A DNA stretch of 64,000 nt from Mycobacterium kiyosense (GCA_021654635.1 AP025179.1:2728001-2792000); one strand, 5' to 3'. Positions 18,227 through 27,569 are shown, counted from the stretch's first letter. Program-made: numbers and translations. The notes: a model not told the origin generated them from the letters alone.

Positions 18227-19233
18227 TTAGTGCCCCGGTTGGGGGATGTTGAGGCTGGCCAGAATTTGTCGCTGGGGCTCGGGGACCTCGGGTGGGAATG
18301 TCTCGGTGGTCCCGTTGATGGCGATGGTTGCTGAGCGAAGGGGCCGCAGCTGCTTGATGACGTTGGCGATGGCCAGGCCGGTGCGTTCCTGGATGTTGTG
18401 GGCCACGGCCAGGGCGGTGACGACGATCGTGAGGTGGGCTTCGATGGCGTCGCGGGTGCGGTGGAACATCGGTCGGGCGCGAAGGTCGCTCTTGGACATG
18501 CGAAATGACCGTTCCACTCGCCACAACTCGTAGTAGTGGGCGATCACTTCTCCACGCGGGCGGCAGTGGTGGGGATCGTTGGTGACGTATCCTTGCGGGG
18601 CCGACCAGCGATTGCGCGCGGTGCGGGCGAGCCTCATCGAGCACGCGGTCTCCGGCAGCGGTCTTGGCAAGCGAGTGGATTTGGCGACACGGTCACCGTT
18701 GATCACCGCCCGCGCACGAGATTCTTGGGCGTAGAGATGTCTTCTGGTCGCGGCGTGCCCGTTTGGCGACTACGACCAGATCTCGCCCGCCAGGCGTTGG
18801 TGTGTTCGTCGGGATCCCAGACTGGCTCCAGCGCGGTGCGTCCGCCGTTGACGGTGCTGTTGGCGTGCCGAGGGCTGACAGTGTCGATGATCTGCCCGTC
18901 AGTGAAAGCGTCGCCATGCCAATGGAAATGCGACTCCAGATCGCCGGGCGCTTTGGTCATCCGCGATCCGACGATGAACCCCAGCCCGGCCTCATCCAAC
19001 GCGGCCAGGTTCGACGCCGACAGCATGCCGGCATCAGCGGCGATCACCATCGGCGTGTCACCGAGATCATGGCGGGCGGCGAACGCGGTAACGACCGGGA
19101 TCAGCGTGGTGGTCTCGGCGGTGTTTCCCTCGAAACAGCCGATCTCCAAAGGGAATCCGCTGCGGTCGACCAACAGCCCGACAACGATTTGAGGATCGAC
19201 ACGACGCTCCTTGGAGATATGCCGAGCTCGGCA
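18227..19233 (-). pseudogene. IS1634-type transposase, central and C-terminal part
   Basis: Frame fragments in order: SKERRVDPQIVVGLLVDRSG, GNTAETTTLIPVV, MVIAADAGMLSASNL (likely the second catalytic Asp region) and FIVGSRMTKAPGDLE to ~18706. A frameshift leads to INGDRVAKSTR, and further shifts near 18645 and 18600 lead to GYVTN and YYELWRVERSFRMSKSDLR (the conserved Y-x2-W-x-E-x-S-F region with the catalytic Glu). It ends near 18227 with QRQILASLNIPQPGH. Several independent frame breaks make this a pseudogene. The N-terminal part lies beyond the RIT element. Confidence 0.82.
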
Positions 19234-19235
19234 TA

Positions 19236-19342
19236 ATTCCAATTATCAGGTCGTGATTATGCCGTCCGGTGCCGGCGTGGCGATTCTCATTTGCAGGTCG
19301 ACGGAGGTTTCGGGGGCGGTTCGCGCGGCGCATAATCGTGCT
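19236..19342. repeat. RIT left terminal inverted repeat
   Basis: 107 bp, imperfect complement of 22326-22433. It runs from ATTCCAATTATC through GGTCGTGATTATGCCG, GGTGCCGGCGTGGCGATTCTC and GGTCGACGGAGGTTTCGGGG to CATAATCGTGCT. Differences from the right copy are small indels and a few substitutions. Just outside it lies a perfect 12-bp palindrome, GCCGAGCTCGGC (19221-19232). Confidence 0.85.
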
Positions 19343-19357
19343 CCGTGCTGCTGGTCG

Positions 19358-20354
19358 TCAGGAGTGTTGGAGGAAGTTGATGAGGTCATCGGCTGGCCGG
19401 TAGCGGCCGGGGTGGTGTTCGGTCCGCTGACGCGGCTCAGGGCGCTTTCGTTCTTTGACGGTGTCGGCGTGCAGATAGATGAGTTTGACCGGGCTTTGGT
19501 GGCCGAGCCACAGGGCGATGACGGAGGTGTCGATGCCGGCATGCAGCAGCGCCATCGCCGCGGTGTGACGCAGCGTGTGCGGAGTGACGCGCTTGGCGGC
19601 GATCGATGGGCATGTATGGGCCGCTGCGGCAGCATGTTTGGTGACGAGCCGTTGAACCGCGTCTGCCGACATCGGTGTCGTGCGTTGGGTCGGAAAGGCT
19701 GGACTGCTGGCAGCAGTACCGGCCTCCTGGCGTAAACGCAGGACGGTCGTGGTGGGTTTGGTCAGCGAATTGTGCACGTTCTTTTCGGCCTTTTCCGGTG
19801 GTGTGCACGGCGGCTCCCGGTGTCGTGGTGATGACATCGCTGATGCTCAGCGTGGTGATCTCTGAGACCCGAAGGCCGGTCGTGACGGCGGTGAGCAGCA
19901 GCGCGTGGTCGCGTCCGGCCGTACCAGGTGGTTCGGTCAGCGCGGCCAGGGAAGCATCAGTCTCGGTGCTGGTCAGATACGACACGGTCGCCTGGTTATG
20001 GCGGCGTTGCGGGATCGCCAAGATCTGACTGGCCGTGTGAGCGCATTCTGGGGTCAGCGGCAGCGCATAGCGGTAGAACGAATGGATCGCGGCCAGTCGT
20101 GCATTGCGGGTTGCGGTGCTGTTGTGGCGTTCGGTGTCAAGGTAATTCAGGAAAGCTCCGATCATCGTGGCGTCGAGATCATCGAGTGTCGGCTGCGCCG
20201 GAGATCGCTTGGTCTGGCCGGCGGTGAAGAGGTCAGCAGGAGTTGAAGGTGTGTCCCGGTAGGCCGCGATGGTCTGTGGACTGGCCTGCAGGTGGCGCAT
20301 CAGCCGGTCGATGAAGAACCCTTGCAGCAGCGAACTCAGCGTCGGGGTGGTCAT
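19358..20354 (-). pseudogene. Tyrosine recombinase, third gene of RIT (RitC position)
   Basis: ATG 20354 overlaps the stop of the second recombinase. N-terminal core-binding part: LLQGFFIDRLMRHLQASPQT, GAFLNYLDTERHNS. Catalytic Arg in TTGLRVSEITTLSISDV, then GKGRKER, where the frame breaks (~19785). The other frame continues LTKPTTTVLRL, VTPHTLRHTAAMALLHAG (HxLRH box) and LWLGHQSP...IYLHAD (His and Tyr nucleophile) to the stop at 19358. A single frame correction would give ~330 aa. Confidence 0.8.
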
Positions 20355-21304
20355 GGCGCCGGCTTTGCGGCAGAGGTTTGGGCGGCGTTGTCGAGGCGGT
20401 CGGCGGCAAGGGTGAGCAGTTCGGGCACTGCCTGCAGATACCAGTAGGTCGAGGCGGGATCGACGTGGCCGAGCCAGGTTGACAGCAGTGGCAGTCGCGC
20501 TTGAACGTCGTGGCCGTCGCGGTACCAGTGGATATATTGGTCACCGCGAGAAGGTGTGGCACCAGATCGTGCAGGCGGACTGGCCGGTGCCCCGGCGCGG
20601 TGGCGCCGGCGGCCGCGACGTCCTCCCACGGAAGGTGGCATTGAGCCGGTCCGGAGATATCGGTGCGCGCCGGGTGTTGAGGAAAACCGTTGCGCTGCTG
20701 TGTGTGCCGGCCCTGACCCATGCTTGGCGGGCCTGTAGGTAGTCGGCGATCACGGTGGCGGTGCTCGGGTGGATGAACACCAGCCGGGACTTGCCGAACT
20801 TCGTCTCCAGCACTTGAATCACTCCGCCGGCCAGGTTGACGTCGCTGACGGCCAGCCGACACGCTTCGCCCGGGCGTAGCCCGGTGGCGGCCAGCAGCCC
20901 GATCATTGTTCGCCACGTCAGCGCCTTGAACGCTGGCTCCAGGATGCCTGTCGCGGCCAGCAGCGCGCAGGTATCGTTCTGGCTGAGAATATTTGGCGGC
21001 TTGGGCCGGTAGCGTCGCGGCCGGTGCTCTTCGGCTGGGATCTGGGTGAGCGGATCCAACGCATGCTGGTATCGGGCGAAGATCCGCACCGCGTCCAGTC
21101 GGCGAGCTATCAACGCGTCGCTGACCGGGACCTTGATCGGGGTGGTGGCCCATTGGACTGCGAGGTCGTTGTGGACCCGGTGGCTCCACGTGCTCATAAG
21201 AACTCGACGAAACTCCACAGCAGCTTGCTCAGGCCTTCAGTTTTAGATCCCAGCGCCCGGCGGGTCGCTAGGTAGTCAGTGACGTTCTCGCGCAATGTCT
21301 TCAT
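20351..21304 (-). pseudogene. Tyrosine recombinase, second gene of RIT (RitB position)
   Basis: ATG 21304 overlaps the stop of the first recombinase. KTLRENVTDYLATRRALGSK runs to a stop after WSFVEFL; a shifted frame goes on with NDLAVQWATTPIKVP, the Arg box GLLAATGLRPGEACRLAVSD and FGKSRLVFIHPSTA. Near 20580-20560 the LHDLRHTF box is split between frames. The last frame carries YRDGHDVQARLPLLSTWLGH and ASTYWYLQA (His, Tyr) and ends at 20351. At least two frame breaks. Confidence 0.78.
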
Positions 21305-22272
21305 GACCGTGCCCCCGGCCATGGGCGCGCCATGCCTTGACCGGCATCGGGATCTGTCTTCGCGGTGATCGTCGGCCAGGGCCGGGCCAAGGGCCGCAAT
21401 GCGACGTCATCGACCTTGGCGTAGATGGCGGTGGAGCGCGCGCTGCGGTGGCGCAGCACCTGACTCACCTCCGGCAGTGAGGCCCCACAGCGCAGCATCT
21501 GCGTGGCCAGCGTGTGACGAAAACGGTGCGCGTTGATGCGCTCCAGCCCAGCGTCTCGGCACGCCGCGGCCACCAGGTGAGCGATCACTGCGGTCGATAT
21601 CGGACGCCCTGCGGGCTTGACGGTAGTGAACACCGATCGCGTCGCGCAGGCCGGCCTGCCGTCGACCAGCCACGCCGCGATCGCCTCACCGGGTTCCGAT
21701 GGCGACCGTGCTCACGTGGTTGCCTTTGCCGACGTGTCAGTTCTCCCTGCCCGCCCAGTGATATCGTCGAGACCCAGAGCGGCGATCTCGCTGCCCGCGG
21801 GCAAATTGACCAGCAGATTGCGTCGCCGATTGGTAGCAGTCCAGCAGTGACGCGACGCGACACCCAGGAGATGCTCAAGATCTGCAGCCGGTACTGCCTT
21901 GGAAGCGACGCCAAATGCCAGGCCGCCGACACTGGAACCGCCCCCGACAGATCGGCCGATATACGGCCGGTCGCGTGAAACATCGCAGGAAGGAACGCAC
22001 CGACCGCGCCATCGACTTCGCCGAAGATTCCGTTATTGCGGTCACTGCAGGACTCGACCATGAACTCGAGTGACCATGCCGGCATCAGAAAGCACCTCGA
22101 GACCTCGGGCTGAGCCCAACATCCCGAGGAACTGCACCGCCCGCCTTGCTGAATTTGCTCACCGTCACTGGCATAAACCCCGCTGACGGTCCAGCCACTG
22201 CTCGTACTCGATGAGCAAGTCATCGATCCACGCCGGGCGATCACCGGCATCGATACTGCGTGTGCGATCCAT
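21301..22272 (-). pseudogene. Tyrosine recombinase, first gene of RIT (RitA position)
   Basis: ATG 22272 follows a strong ribosome binding site (AGGAGGAG), giving DRTRSIDAGDRPAWIDDLL and then a stop after 35 codons. Downstream frames show NNGIFGEVDGAVGAFLP and TGRISADLSGAVPVSAAWHL (core-binding region), a degraded middle, and finally the catalytic end FTTVKPAGRPIST, ERINAHRFRHTLATQML (HxFRH) and VLRHRSARSTAIYAKVD (His and Tyr) to the stop at 21301. Several frame breaks, so a pseudogene. Confidence 0.75.
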
Positions 22273-22325
22273 AGGTTTCTCCTCCTGATAGGCAAATCAA
22301 TGCCATCAGGAAGGCTGTCTCGCGC

Positions 22326-22433
22326 AGCACGATTATGCCGCGCGAACCGCCCCCGAAACCTCCGTCGACCTGCACGAGAATCGCCACGCCGGCACCGGGA
22401 TCGGCATAATCACGACCTCGGGATAATTGGAAT
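22326..22433. repeat. RIT right terminal inverted repeat
   Basis: 108 bp, imperfect complement of 19236-19342, running from AGCACGATTATG to GATAATTGGAAT. The outer edge abuts transposase codons for KVGYS, so the terminal GGAAT may partly be target sequence. Confidence 0.85.
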
Positions 22434-23068
22434 ACCCGACCTTGCGCAGGTCGTCCTCATTCTCGGCCTCGAAATACAGGGTGGTGACGTCATAGAGCAG
22501 AAGGCTCCAGCCCGCCCCGATCGAGGCGTGGGTGAAGCATTCGGCCGCGATCTGCTCCCGGTAGTTGCCGGTGTTGACCTTGGCGAGATGCCGTTGAACC
22601 GTCCTGTAGGACACGGTGTCTGCACCGAGGTCAGCGAGTACTCGGGCAGCGTCGACCTTGCTAGTGGGCTCGACGATCCGGGCGATCAGCAAGTCCCGAA
22701 ACACCGAGTCCTCGACCACATCGAAGCCCAGCCAGTCATAAACCGTGCCGAGCACGTCGTAGAGCAACCGCGAATGTGTGGCCGCGGTACGCCCGGCCGG
22801 CACCGGAGCACCCTTGGACACGCCTGGCGACAAGGACAAGGTGCTTGAGCGCCAGTCGACGCCATCGATGGACTGGGTCCCGAGCGGCACCTCGATATCG
22901 AGAACGCCTTCGATCCTCGGCCGCGATACGGCGACCTGCTCAAGCAAATCGAGCTGAGCATCGGGTGGCGCCGATCCCATGCGCCAGGATTGACTGACCT
23001 CGATGTTTCCGCACGACCTGCACCGCCACCGCGCCCGAGGCCGTGCGCACCTTCCGCACGTACGCCAC
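22434..23068 (-). pseudogene. IS1634-type transposase, N-terminal part
   Basis: GTG 23068 gives AYVRKVRTASGAVAVQVVRK, the typical start of the family. A frame change near 22985 leads to GSAPPDAQLDLLEQ, VYDWLGFDVVEDSVFRDLLI, ARIVEPTSKVDAARVLADLG and LLYDVTTLYFEAENEDDLRK (the first catalytic Asp, YDVTTLYFE). The gene is cut at KVGYS by the RIT element and resumes at ~19233. Confidence 0.82.
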
Positions 23069-23160
23069 CGCCCGAAACTACCCGCTTAGTGCTGACGGGG
23101 CACTAAGCTAGCAAACCGCGGGTCAGCGAATCGCAGTTTCAAAAGACGGCCGAAGGTGAC

Positions 23161-23454
23161 CTAAGTCAGGAAGCCGCCGTCGTGGGCGTTTACTGCTGCA
23201 AAGGCAGCATGCACTTTCCCGTATGCAGCGCACACTTTCGCTTTCGCGTCCGCAATCTGCTGACTCGTGTACGTCGGTGGCGCAGGCGGATGGTACTGCG
23301 GGATTGGGTGCAACCATGCGCCCACGGCGACGCCGATCGCTATAAGAGCGAGCCCTAGTGACGCAAGCGGGAGCAATCGCGACGGCCGGCGCGGCGAAGG
23401 CCCAACCGGAGGCCAGGGCATAGGCGGAGGCTGCGGTGGAGGCAGAGTCGACAC
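23161..23454 (-). pseudogene. Array membrane protein copy 5, N-terminal fragment (IS-disrupted)
   Basis: GTG 23454 gives STLPPPQPPPMPWPPVGPS, the TM helix (LLPLASLGLALIAIGVAVGAWL) and the invariant PPTYTSQQIAD...KVCAAYGKVHAAFAAVNAHDGGF. It then hits a stop supplied by the IS terminal repeat (FLT, then TAG within TGACCTAAGTCAG read backwards). About 97 residues with an intact membrane anchor, so a truncated protein could be made. Confidence 0.85.
23170..23325. repeat. 156-bp direct repeat, right copy (target duplication)
   Basis: Identical to 18052-18207. It begins directly after the last base of the element's right terminal repeat (23169). Beyond 23325 the array sequence continues uninterrupted (GGCGACGCCGATCGC), as in the uninterrupted membrane genes. 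Confidence 0.93.
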
Positions 23455-23636
23455 GCGTGGATCGTATCTTTGATCCGCGCATCCACCAGTCACGCTTTGC
23501 TGGTCGGTGCCGAATCTGCCAGTTGAGCAAGGAATCTAAGGGCGGGTTGAAAGTTTGCCGACCGCCCGCCGCCCGCTGCCCGCCGCCCGCTGCCCGGCCG
23601 CCCGCTGCCGGCCCGCCCGCGTTAACCCTGCGAGTC
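23326..23636 (-). repeat. Constant block R5 (leader side) of the tandem array
   Basis: Fifth constant block, split by the mobile element. This side holds the membrane-protein start, the leader, an expanded GC-rich run of GCCCGCTGCC-like units (23561-23620) and the A-gene end GTTAACCCTGCGAGT. Confidence 0.8.
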
Positions 23637-24586
23637 CGCGTCGCCGTCGGCACGCTTTTGTCTGGCAGCACAATGCGCCGTGTCGCCACCGGCTTGCCCT
23701 CGACGTGTTTGACCACTGCCGGGGTCGGCGGCGGTGTGGTGATGCGCCCTTGCACCGGCGCTCCGTTCTTCACCGTCGGTCCGACGACGCGTTTGGTGTC
23801 GGGCTTGGTCTCGCTGCCTGCGCCAGCGGACCCGTTCATGGCACCCGGCGGCATCATCGGCATTGCTCCCATCGCCCCGCGCTGGGCGGCGGGCGCCTCG
23901 TGCGGGGCAGGAGCCACGGAAGAGACGGTCTGGGAGGAGGCGGGCACGGTCCCGGCGGTCGGAGTCGGTGGCGGTCCGAGCATCGCTGTCGGTGTGGTGC
24001 CCTCGATTCCCCCACCGCCGCCACCACCGGCAGCGCCACCGCCGCCGCCGGAAAAGCTGCTCCCGCCGCCCAATTCGCTTTCCGCGTCCAAAAGCTCTCC
24101 CGGGGCAATTTCGCCGGCTCCGGCGCCGTGTTGCATCATCCCCATCCCCGCTTGCATGGCCTGCTGCCCGGCCTGCGCCAGTTGCTGCGGAATCTGGCTG
24201 AACGGCTGCAGTAGCCCGCCGAGCGCTCCGGCGATACCCCCAGCGATCCCGGAGGCCATCTGCGGCATCTGTTGCAGCATCTGCGACATCTCGCCCTGGC
24301 CTGCCACACCGGCCAACCGCGTGGCTGCCTGCTCTTCGTTGGCGGGGAACTTGGCCAGCGCCTCATTGGTTTTCGCTTCGCGCTCGGCGTGCCCGGCCTG
24401 GGCCTCGCCGTTGTCGGCGGCATCGCCAGCGTTGGCTGCCGCACCCAACGCCCGGAGTAACTGGCTTATCGCCGAGCTGCCCGTTGCCAGCTGGTCAGAC
24501 GTGATCATCGGCGGCGCCGGGACCCCGAGCAGCCTGAAAGCTGGTCGAGGATGATCCTCAGCTGATCGCCGTCCCCGCCGCTCATA
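23622..24586 (-). CDS. Array 'A' protein, long copy (two apparent frame breaks)
   Basis: About 320 residues after repair. ATG 24586 starts MSGGDGDQLRIILDQLS, then one base is missing relative to the short copy at 14201-14542 (24534-24540) and the frame shifts to LLGVPAPPMITSDQLATGSS. Residues ~25-95 are helical and Ala-rich (GDAADNGEAQAGHAE). Then come GQGEMSQMLQQMPQMASGIA, repeated QQ/AG helices and a Gly-rich loop (~24000-24060). A Pro-rich part ends RRIVLPDK; a second single-base loss in an A run moves the natural end (DADSQG) out of frame, and TAA lies at 23622-23624. Resembles ESX-associated Ala/Gly-rich proteins by composition only. Function unknown. Confidence 0.65.
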
Positions 24587-24761
24587 GCACCCTTTCAACT
24601 GTTACTGCCGCACCCGGCGCAGATGAACTCCCCCTCCACACCGGACCGCGCAGAAAGCGCCCACCTGCGACGCTCTGGCAATTGGTGATGCTAGCGCCGA
24701 TCGACCAATTCGGATATTCAGCGCCAGCGCGGCGAAGCCGGTCGACAGCAAGTCAGGTTCT

Positions 24762-27144
24762 CTACTTCCCCGGCTTGTGGTCCGGCTGTTGCGAGGGATT
24801 GGGATTGGCGACGATGAGGTTGTACCGGTTCATCATGTGCTGGTCGGGGACTAGGGGCCGACCTGGGCCGTCGCCAAAGTGCTGGGCGTAGAAGTCTCGC
24901 AACGCTTGGTTGAGCTCGTGGTCGTATTCGTCAGCGGTCAAGCCCGACACCACCCTCGCTACCTCGTCCGGGTCCCCGATATGTCCATTCGTCAGGTAGC
25001 CATCAGGGAGGTGGATGGGCTGACCGGATGCGAGGAGTGCGTCCAGTATCTCGCGGTCAATTCGGCCGGTGGACATCAGCGGCATCGTGTGCTCGTGAAC
25101 AGTAGACGCTGAGGGAACCGGTCCCAGCACGTCGTTCTCGATGATCCCGCCTGTCACATTGATGCCCGCGCCCGCTACGGCGCCACCGCCGGGTATGAAG
25201 CCCACGCCCGAACTGACGACCTTGAGCGACGTTTCGTACACGAGCTTGCGGGCGTCATATTCTGCTCGCTTGGCGGCATCCGCTGCGAGCTGTTGATTCT
25301 CGACCTCTGCTTCGACTCCGTTGTGGATTCCCAGATCGACTAGGCCGCGCAGGGTCATCGCGGCGCCCAGATTGCCGTTGTAGCTGTCCAGGTGCGGTGC
25401 ATGATTCAGCAAGTCCTGGGCATAGGCATGCTCGAAAATCAGAGCTTGGCTCTCGGCGCGACCGCTAAAGGTGTTGCGCGCCTCGGTATCGGTGCTTAGC
25501 ACCGAAAAAGATTCCTTTCGCGATCGGCATCGATCCGTTTTCACTGGAACTGCGGTCATCAAGTGGCCCACCGAATTCGGTGAGACCACCTCCGACGCCG
25601 GCGATGTTGCTGACGTACGGTGCGAGGCCATGCGCCATGCTTCGGACAAGGTTCGGATTCGCACTGCCGAGGGTGTGGTGGCCGGGCAGGTGTAGCAGAT
25701 CGTGCGTTCCGATGTACTGGCCGTAGGCACGAGCTGTCTCAGCGGCGAGCTGAGCTTCCGGACCACGGGCGGCGTCGCCGATCCAATTGAATAGTGCCGC
25801 AGCCCGTTCGCCGTTATCGGACCACAAGTGATGCGTGATCCCGGCGAGCATCTCGCCGCCGCCGGCACCAACCAGCGCGTCATGCACTGCCTGGTGATCG
25901 GGTGACACCGCCGCCAAGGCACTCGCGACCATAGGGTCCAAAATGAAGTCGCGGGAGTCGCTATCGCCCCGGCTCGCCGGGTCGTCCGACCACGCCTTGC
26001 TGTTCAGCATCGCCGCCGTCTTGCGTAACATCGCTCGGTCCAGCTCAGAATTCTTTTGTAGAGCCCTATTTCCGCTCATCATCACCTCTGCAATCATCTG
26101 CGTGCACTCGGCTTTCTCCGCTTGGGGCGAGCTCAGAGTGGCTTGAACATCCGCGGGTAACTGCGTCAAACCACCGTGCACAATCTCATCGGCGGGCATG
26201 GCGCCGGGTCTGAGATCGGTCCTGGGATATGAGATGGCCGGGTTGCACAACAGTTGCCACGAGTTCGCGAGCATCCCTTGCTGGTCCCCGAGACGCGCAG
26301 CTGCGCCCCAAAGTTGGTACGCGGTCATGCCATGCTGCTGCGCTTGCAGCTGACTCAGTACCGAGGCTTGCTCGGGCGTCAAGGGCACTCGTCCCGCGAT
26401 CTGGTCCTCGGTGATCGAATTTAACACGCTGTTGACCCGTGCTGCTGCCTCGTGGTCACCGGAAAGCGCAGCGCGTACGTCGCTTTCAGCTTGTTCGGGT
26501 GTCGTGGCATCGTGCGCATCCACCGTCTCGACGACGGCAGCGTCATATCCGTCCTCAGCGCGAAGCTTCGTCATCAGATGCTGTAAAACCTTGGAGTACG
26601 ACTGTCTGACATCGGTGATGTCGTGCAGGGCGTCGGCGGTGTCGTCGCAGGCATTCCGCCGGATGGTCTGGATGGCGGCGGTCGCCTCTCGCTCGCCATT
26701 CGAGGACAGATAGCCTCCGTCCAGAAAGTGATGTATCTCTGCGATCTCATCGTCGAGGCGCTGAAGTTGGGCTTCCAGCAACGCGATCCGTCGGGCCGCG
26801 GCCCGCTGTGCCTCGGCCAGGACGGCGGCCGCGCTTTCCAGGTCCACCGCAATCTGGGGCAGTTTTTCCGCCTGTGCCCCAAGCGTTGTGGTGACGCGCT
26901 GGACTTCGGCAGCGTCGTTGATCGGATGATCGCCGTTTTCACCGTTCCAGGCCGCCCGGAAACGCGCAAGCGCTTCTGCGAAGGCCGCGTCGGCTTCGGC
27001 GGTGCTGTGCCCCGCGTCGTGAAACGCTTGCGCCAGAGAGGAAATCTGCGCTGGACACCCGCGTTGCAGGGTTTTGTTGACCGACCACGGGTTTCCGCCG
27101 GCCTTGGTGACCAGCCCCGGGATTTTCAGGTAGCGGAGATGCAC
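24762..27144 (-). CDS. Rv2079-like large helical protein (apparent frameshift)
   Basis: Starts GTG 27144 (HLRYLKIPGLVTKAGGNPWS), overlapping the end of the DUF2563 gene. It has long helical segments, AEVQRVTTTLGAQAEKLPQI and ALLEAQLQRLDDEIAEI (coiled-coil-like), usually annotated as TPR-region proteins in mycobacteria. The frame runs to 25465 as written but fits only to PIAKGIF. Removing one A from the run at 25505-25509 joins it to SVLSTDTEARNTFSG and the C-terminal part (FIPGGGAVAGAGINVTGGII ... SQQPDHKPGK) ending at 24762, ~793 aa. The Gly-rich GGGAVAGAG stretch could be a membrane-active hairpin. Function unknown. Confidence 0.8.
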
Positions 27145-27440
27145 CGCACCGCCCGAACGCGACCGGCATTCTGCTCGTCCATGTCGGTGAACGTCGCGGC
27201 GGCCAGGTGAGCGTTGTCGGCAATGGTGTCAAGAGTCTCACGGTGGCCCAACAGAATTCGGGCATGGCGATCGCGTGCCAATCCTGCCACGCTGTGGAAG
27301 GCCTCAGCTGCGGCGAAGTCGCCGAACATCTGCGTGCCGAGCACAGCCTGCGAAAGATGAGCTGCCGCTTGATGAGCGTGCGCACCCGCCCGGTGTGCCT
27401 GCCCACTGCCCGAGTGCAGCATCGCGCTGTCGACGAACAC
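27126..27440 (-). CDS. DUF2563 protein, Rv2078-like
   Basis: 104 aa from GTG 27440, the same length as Rv2078. The frame is open further upstream but conservation starts at FVDSAMLHSGSGQAHRAG. It is a small helical protein with FGDFAAAEAFHSVAGLA and ATFTDMDEQNAGRVRAV, a WXG100-like two-helix organisation with no W-x-G. It overlaps the start of the large Rv2079-like gene by ~19 bp, so the two are co-expressed. The pairing suggests a complex; a link to type VII secretion is inference. Confidence 0.85.
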   Translation of the reverse strand: MFVDSAMLHSGSGQAHRAGAHAHQAAAHLSQAVLGTQMFGDFAAAEAFHSVAGLARDRHARILLGHRETLDTIADNAHLAAATFTDMDEQNAGRVRAVRCISAT

Positions 27441-27569
27441 AATCGGCCCCTTTCCGCTCAACGAGGCGTCGAGATCGCCACGCCCCCAATAGAGATCAGA
27501 TGCAGGCGAGGCTAATGACCGGCGGTAGGGCCCGCAATTCACTTCGTGCGGCACCAAGAACGAAAAGAC

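Larger units (their letters stand above)
19236..22433 (-). mobile_element. Recombinase-in-trio (RIT) element
   Basis: About 3.2 kb carrying three consecutive tyrosine recombinase genes in one direction. The first two junctions are both ATGA overlaps (21301-21304 and 20351-20354), the hallmark of RIT elements. It is bounded by ~107-bp imperfect inverted repeats (19236-19342 and 22326-22433). It sits inside the IS transposase gene: KVGYS (encoded up to ~22434) and KERRV (from ~19215) rejoin to one continuous protein when it is removed. All three recombinases have frame breaks, so the copy looks inactive. The naming rests on architecture, not on a database match. Confidence 0.82.
18208..23169 (-). 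mobile_element. IS1634/IS1549-type insertion sequence interrupted by a RIT element
   Basis: Terminal inverted repeats CTGAGTTAGGACA (18208-18220) and, at the right end, TGACCTAAGTCAG (23157-23169; complement CTGACTTAGGTCA), 11 of 13 matching. A second, perfect 13-bp inverted pair lies subterminally: GCTTAGTGCCCCG at 18225-18237 and its complement at 23096-23108. Removing the nested 3.2-kb element leaves ~1.76 kb, a normal size for this group. The remaining coding sequence is a DDE transposase of the IS1634 branch of the IS4 superfamily, split and frameshifted. The element is flanked by the 156-bp direct repeat. Confidence 0.88.

Noticed and set aside
18208..23169. Composite transposon or prophage fragment
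   Set aside because: Only one pair of IS ends exists, no cargo or phage structural genes are present, and the internal block has its own inverted repeats and three recombinases.
23123..24598. Single 491-codon protein from the A gene into membrane copy 5
   Set aside because: The frame enters the leader and an out-of-frame membrane gene after the A-gene end; it results from single-base losses at both ends of the A gene.
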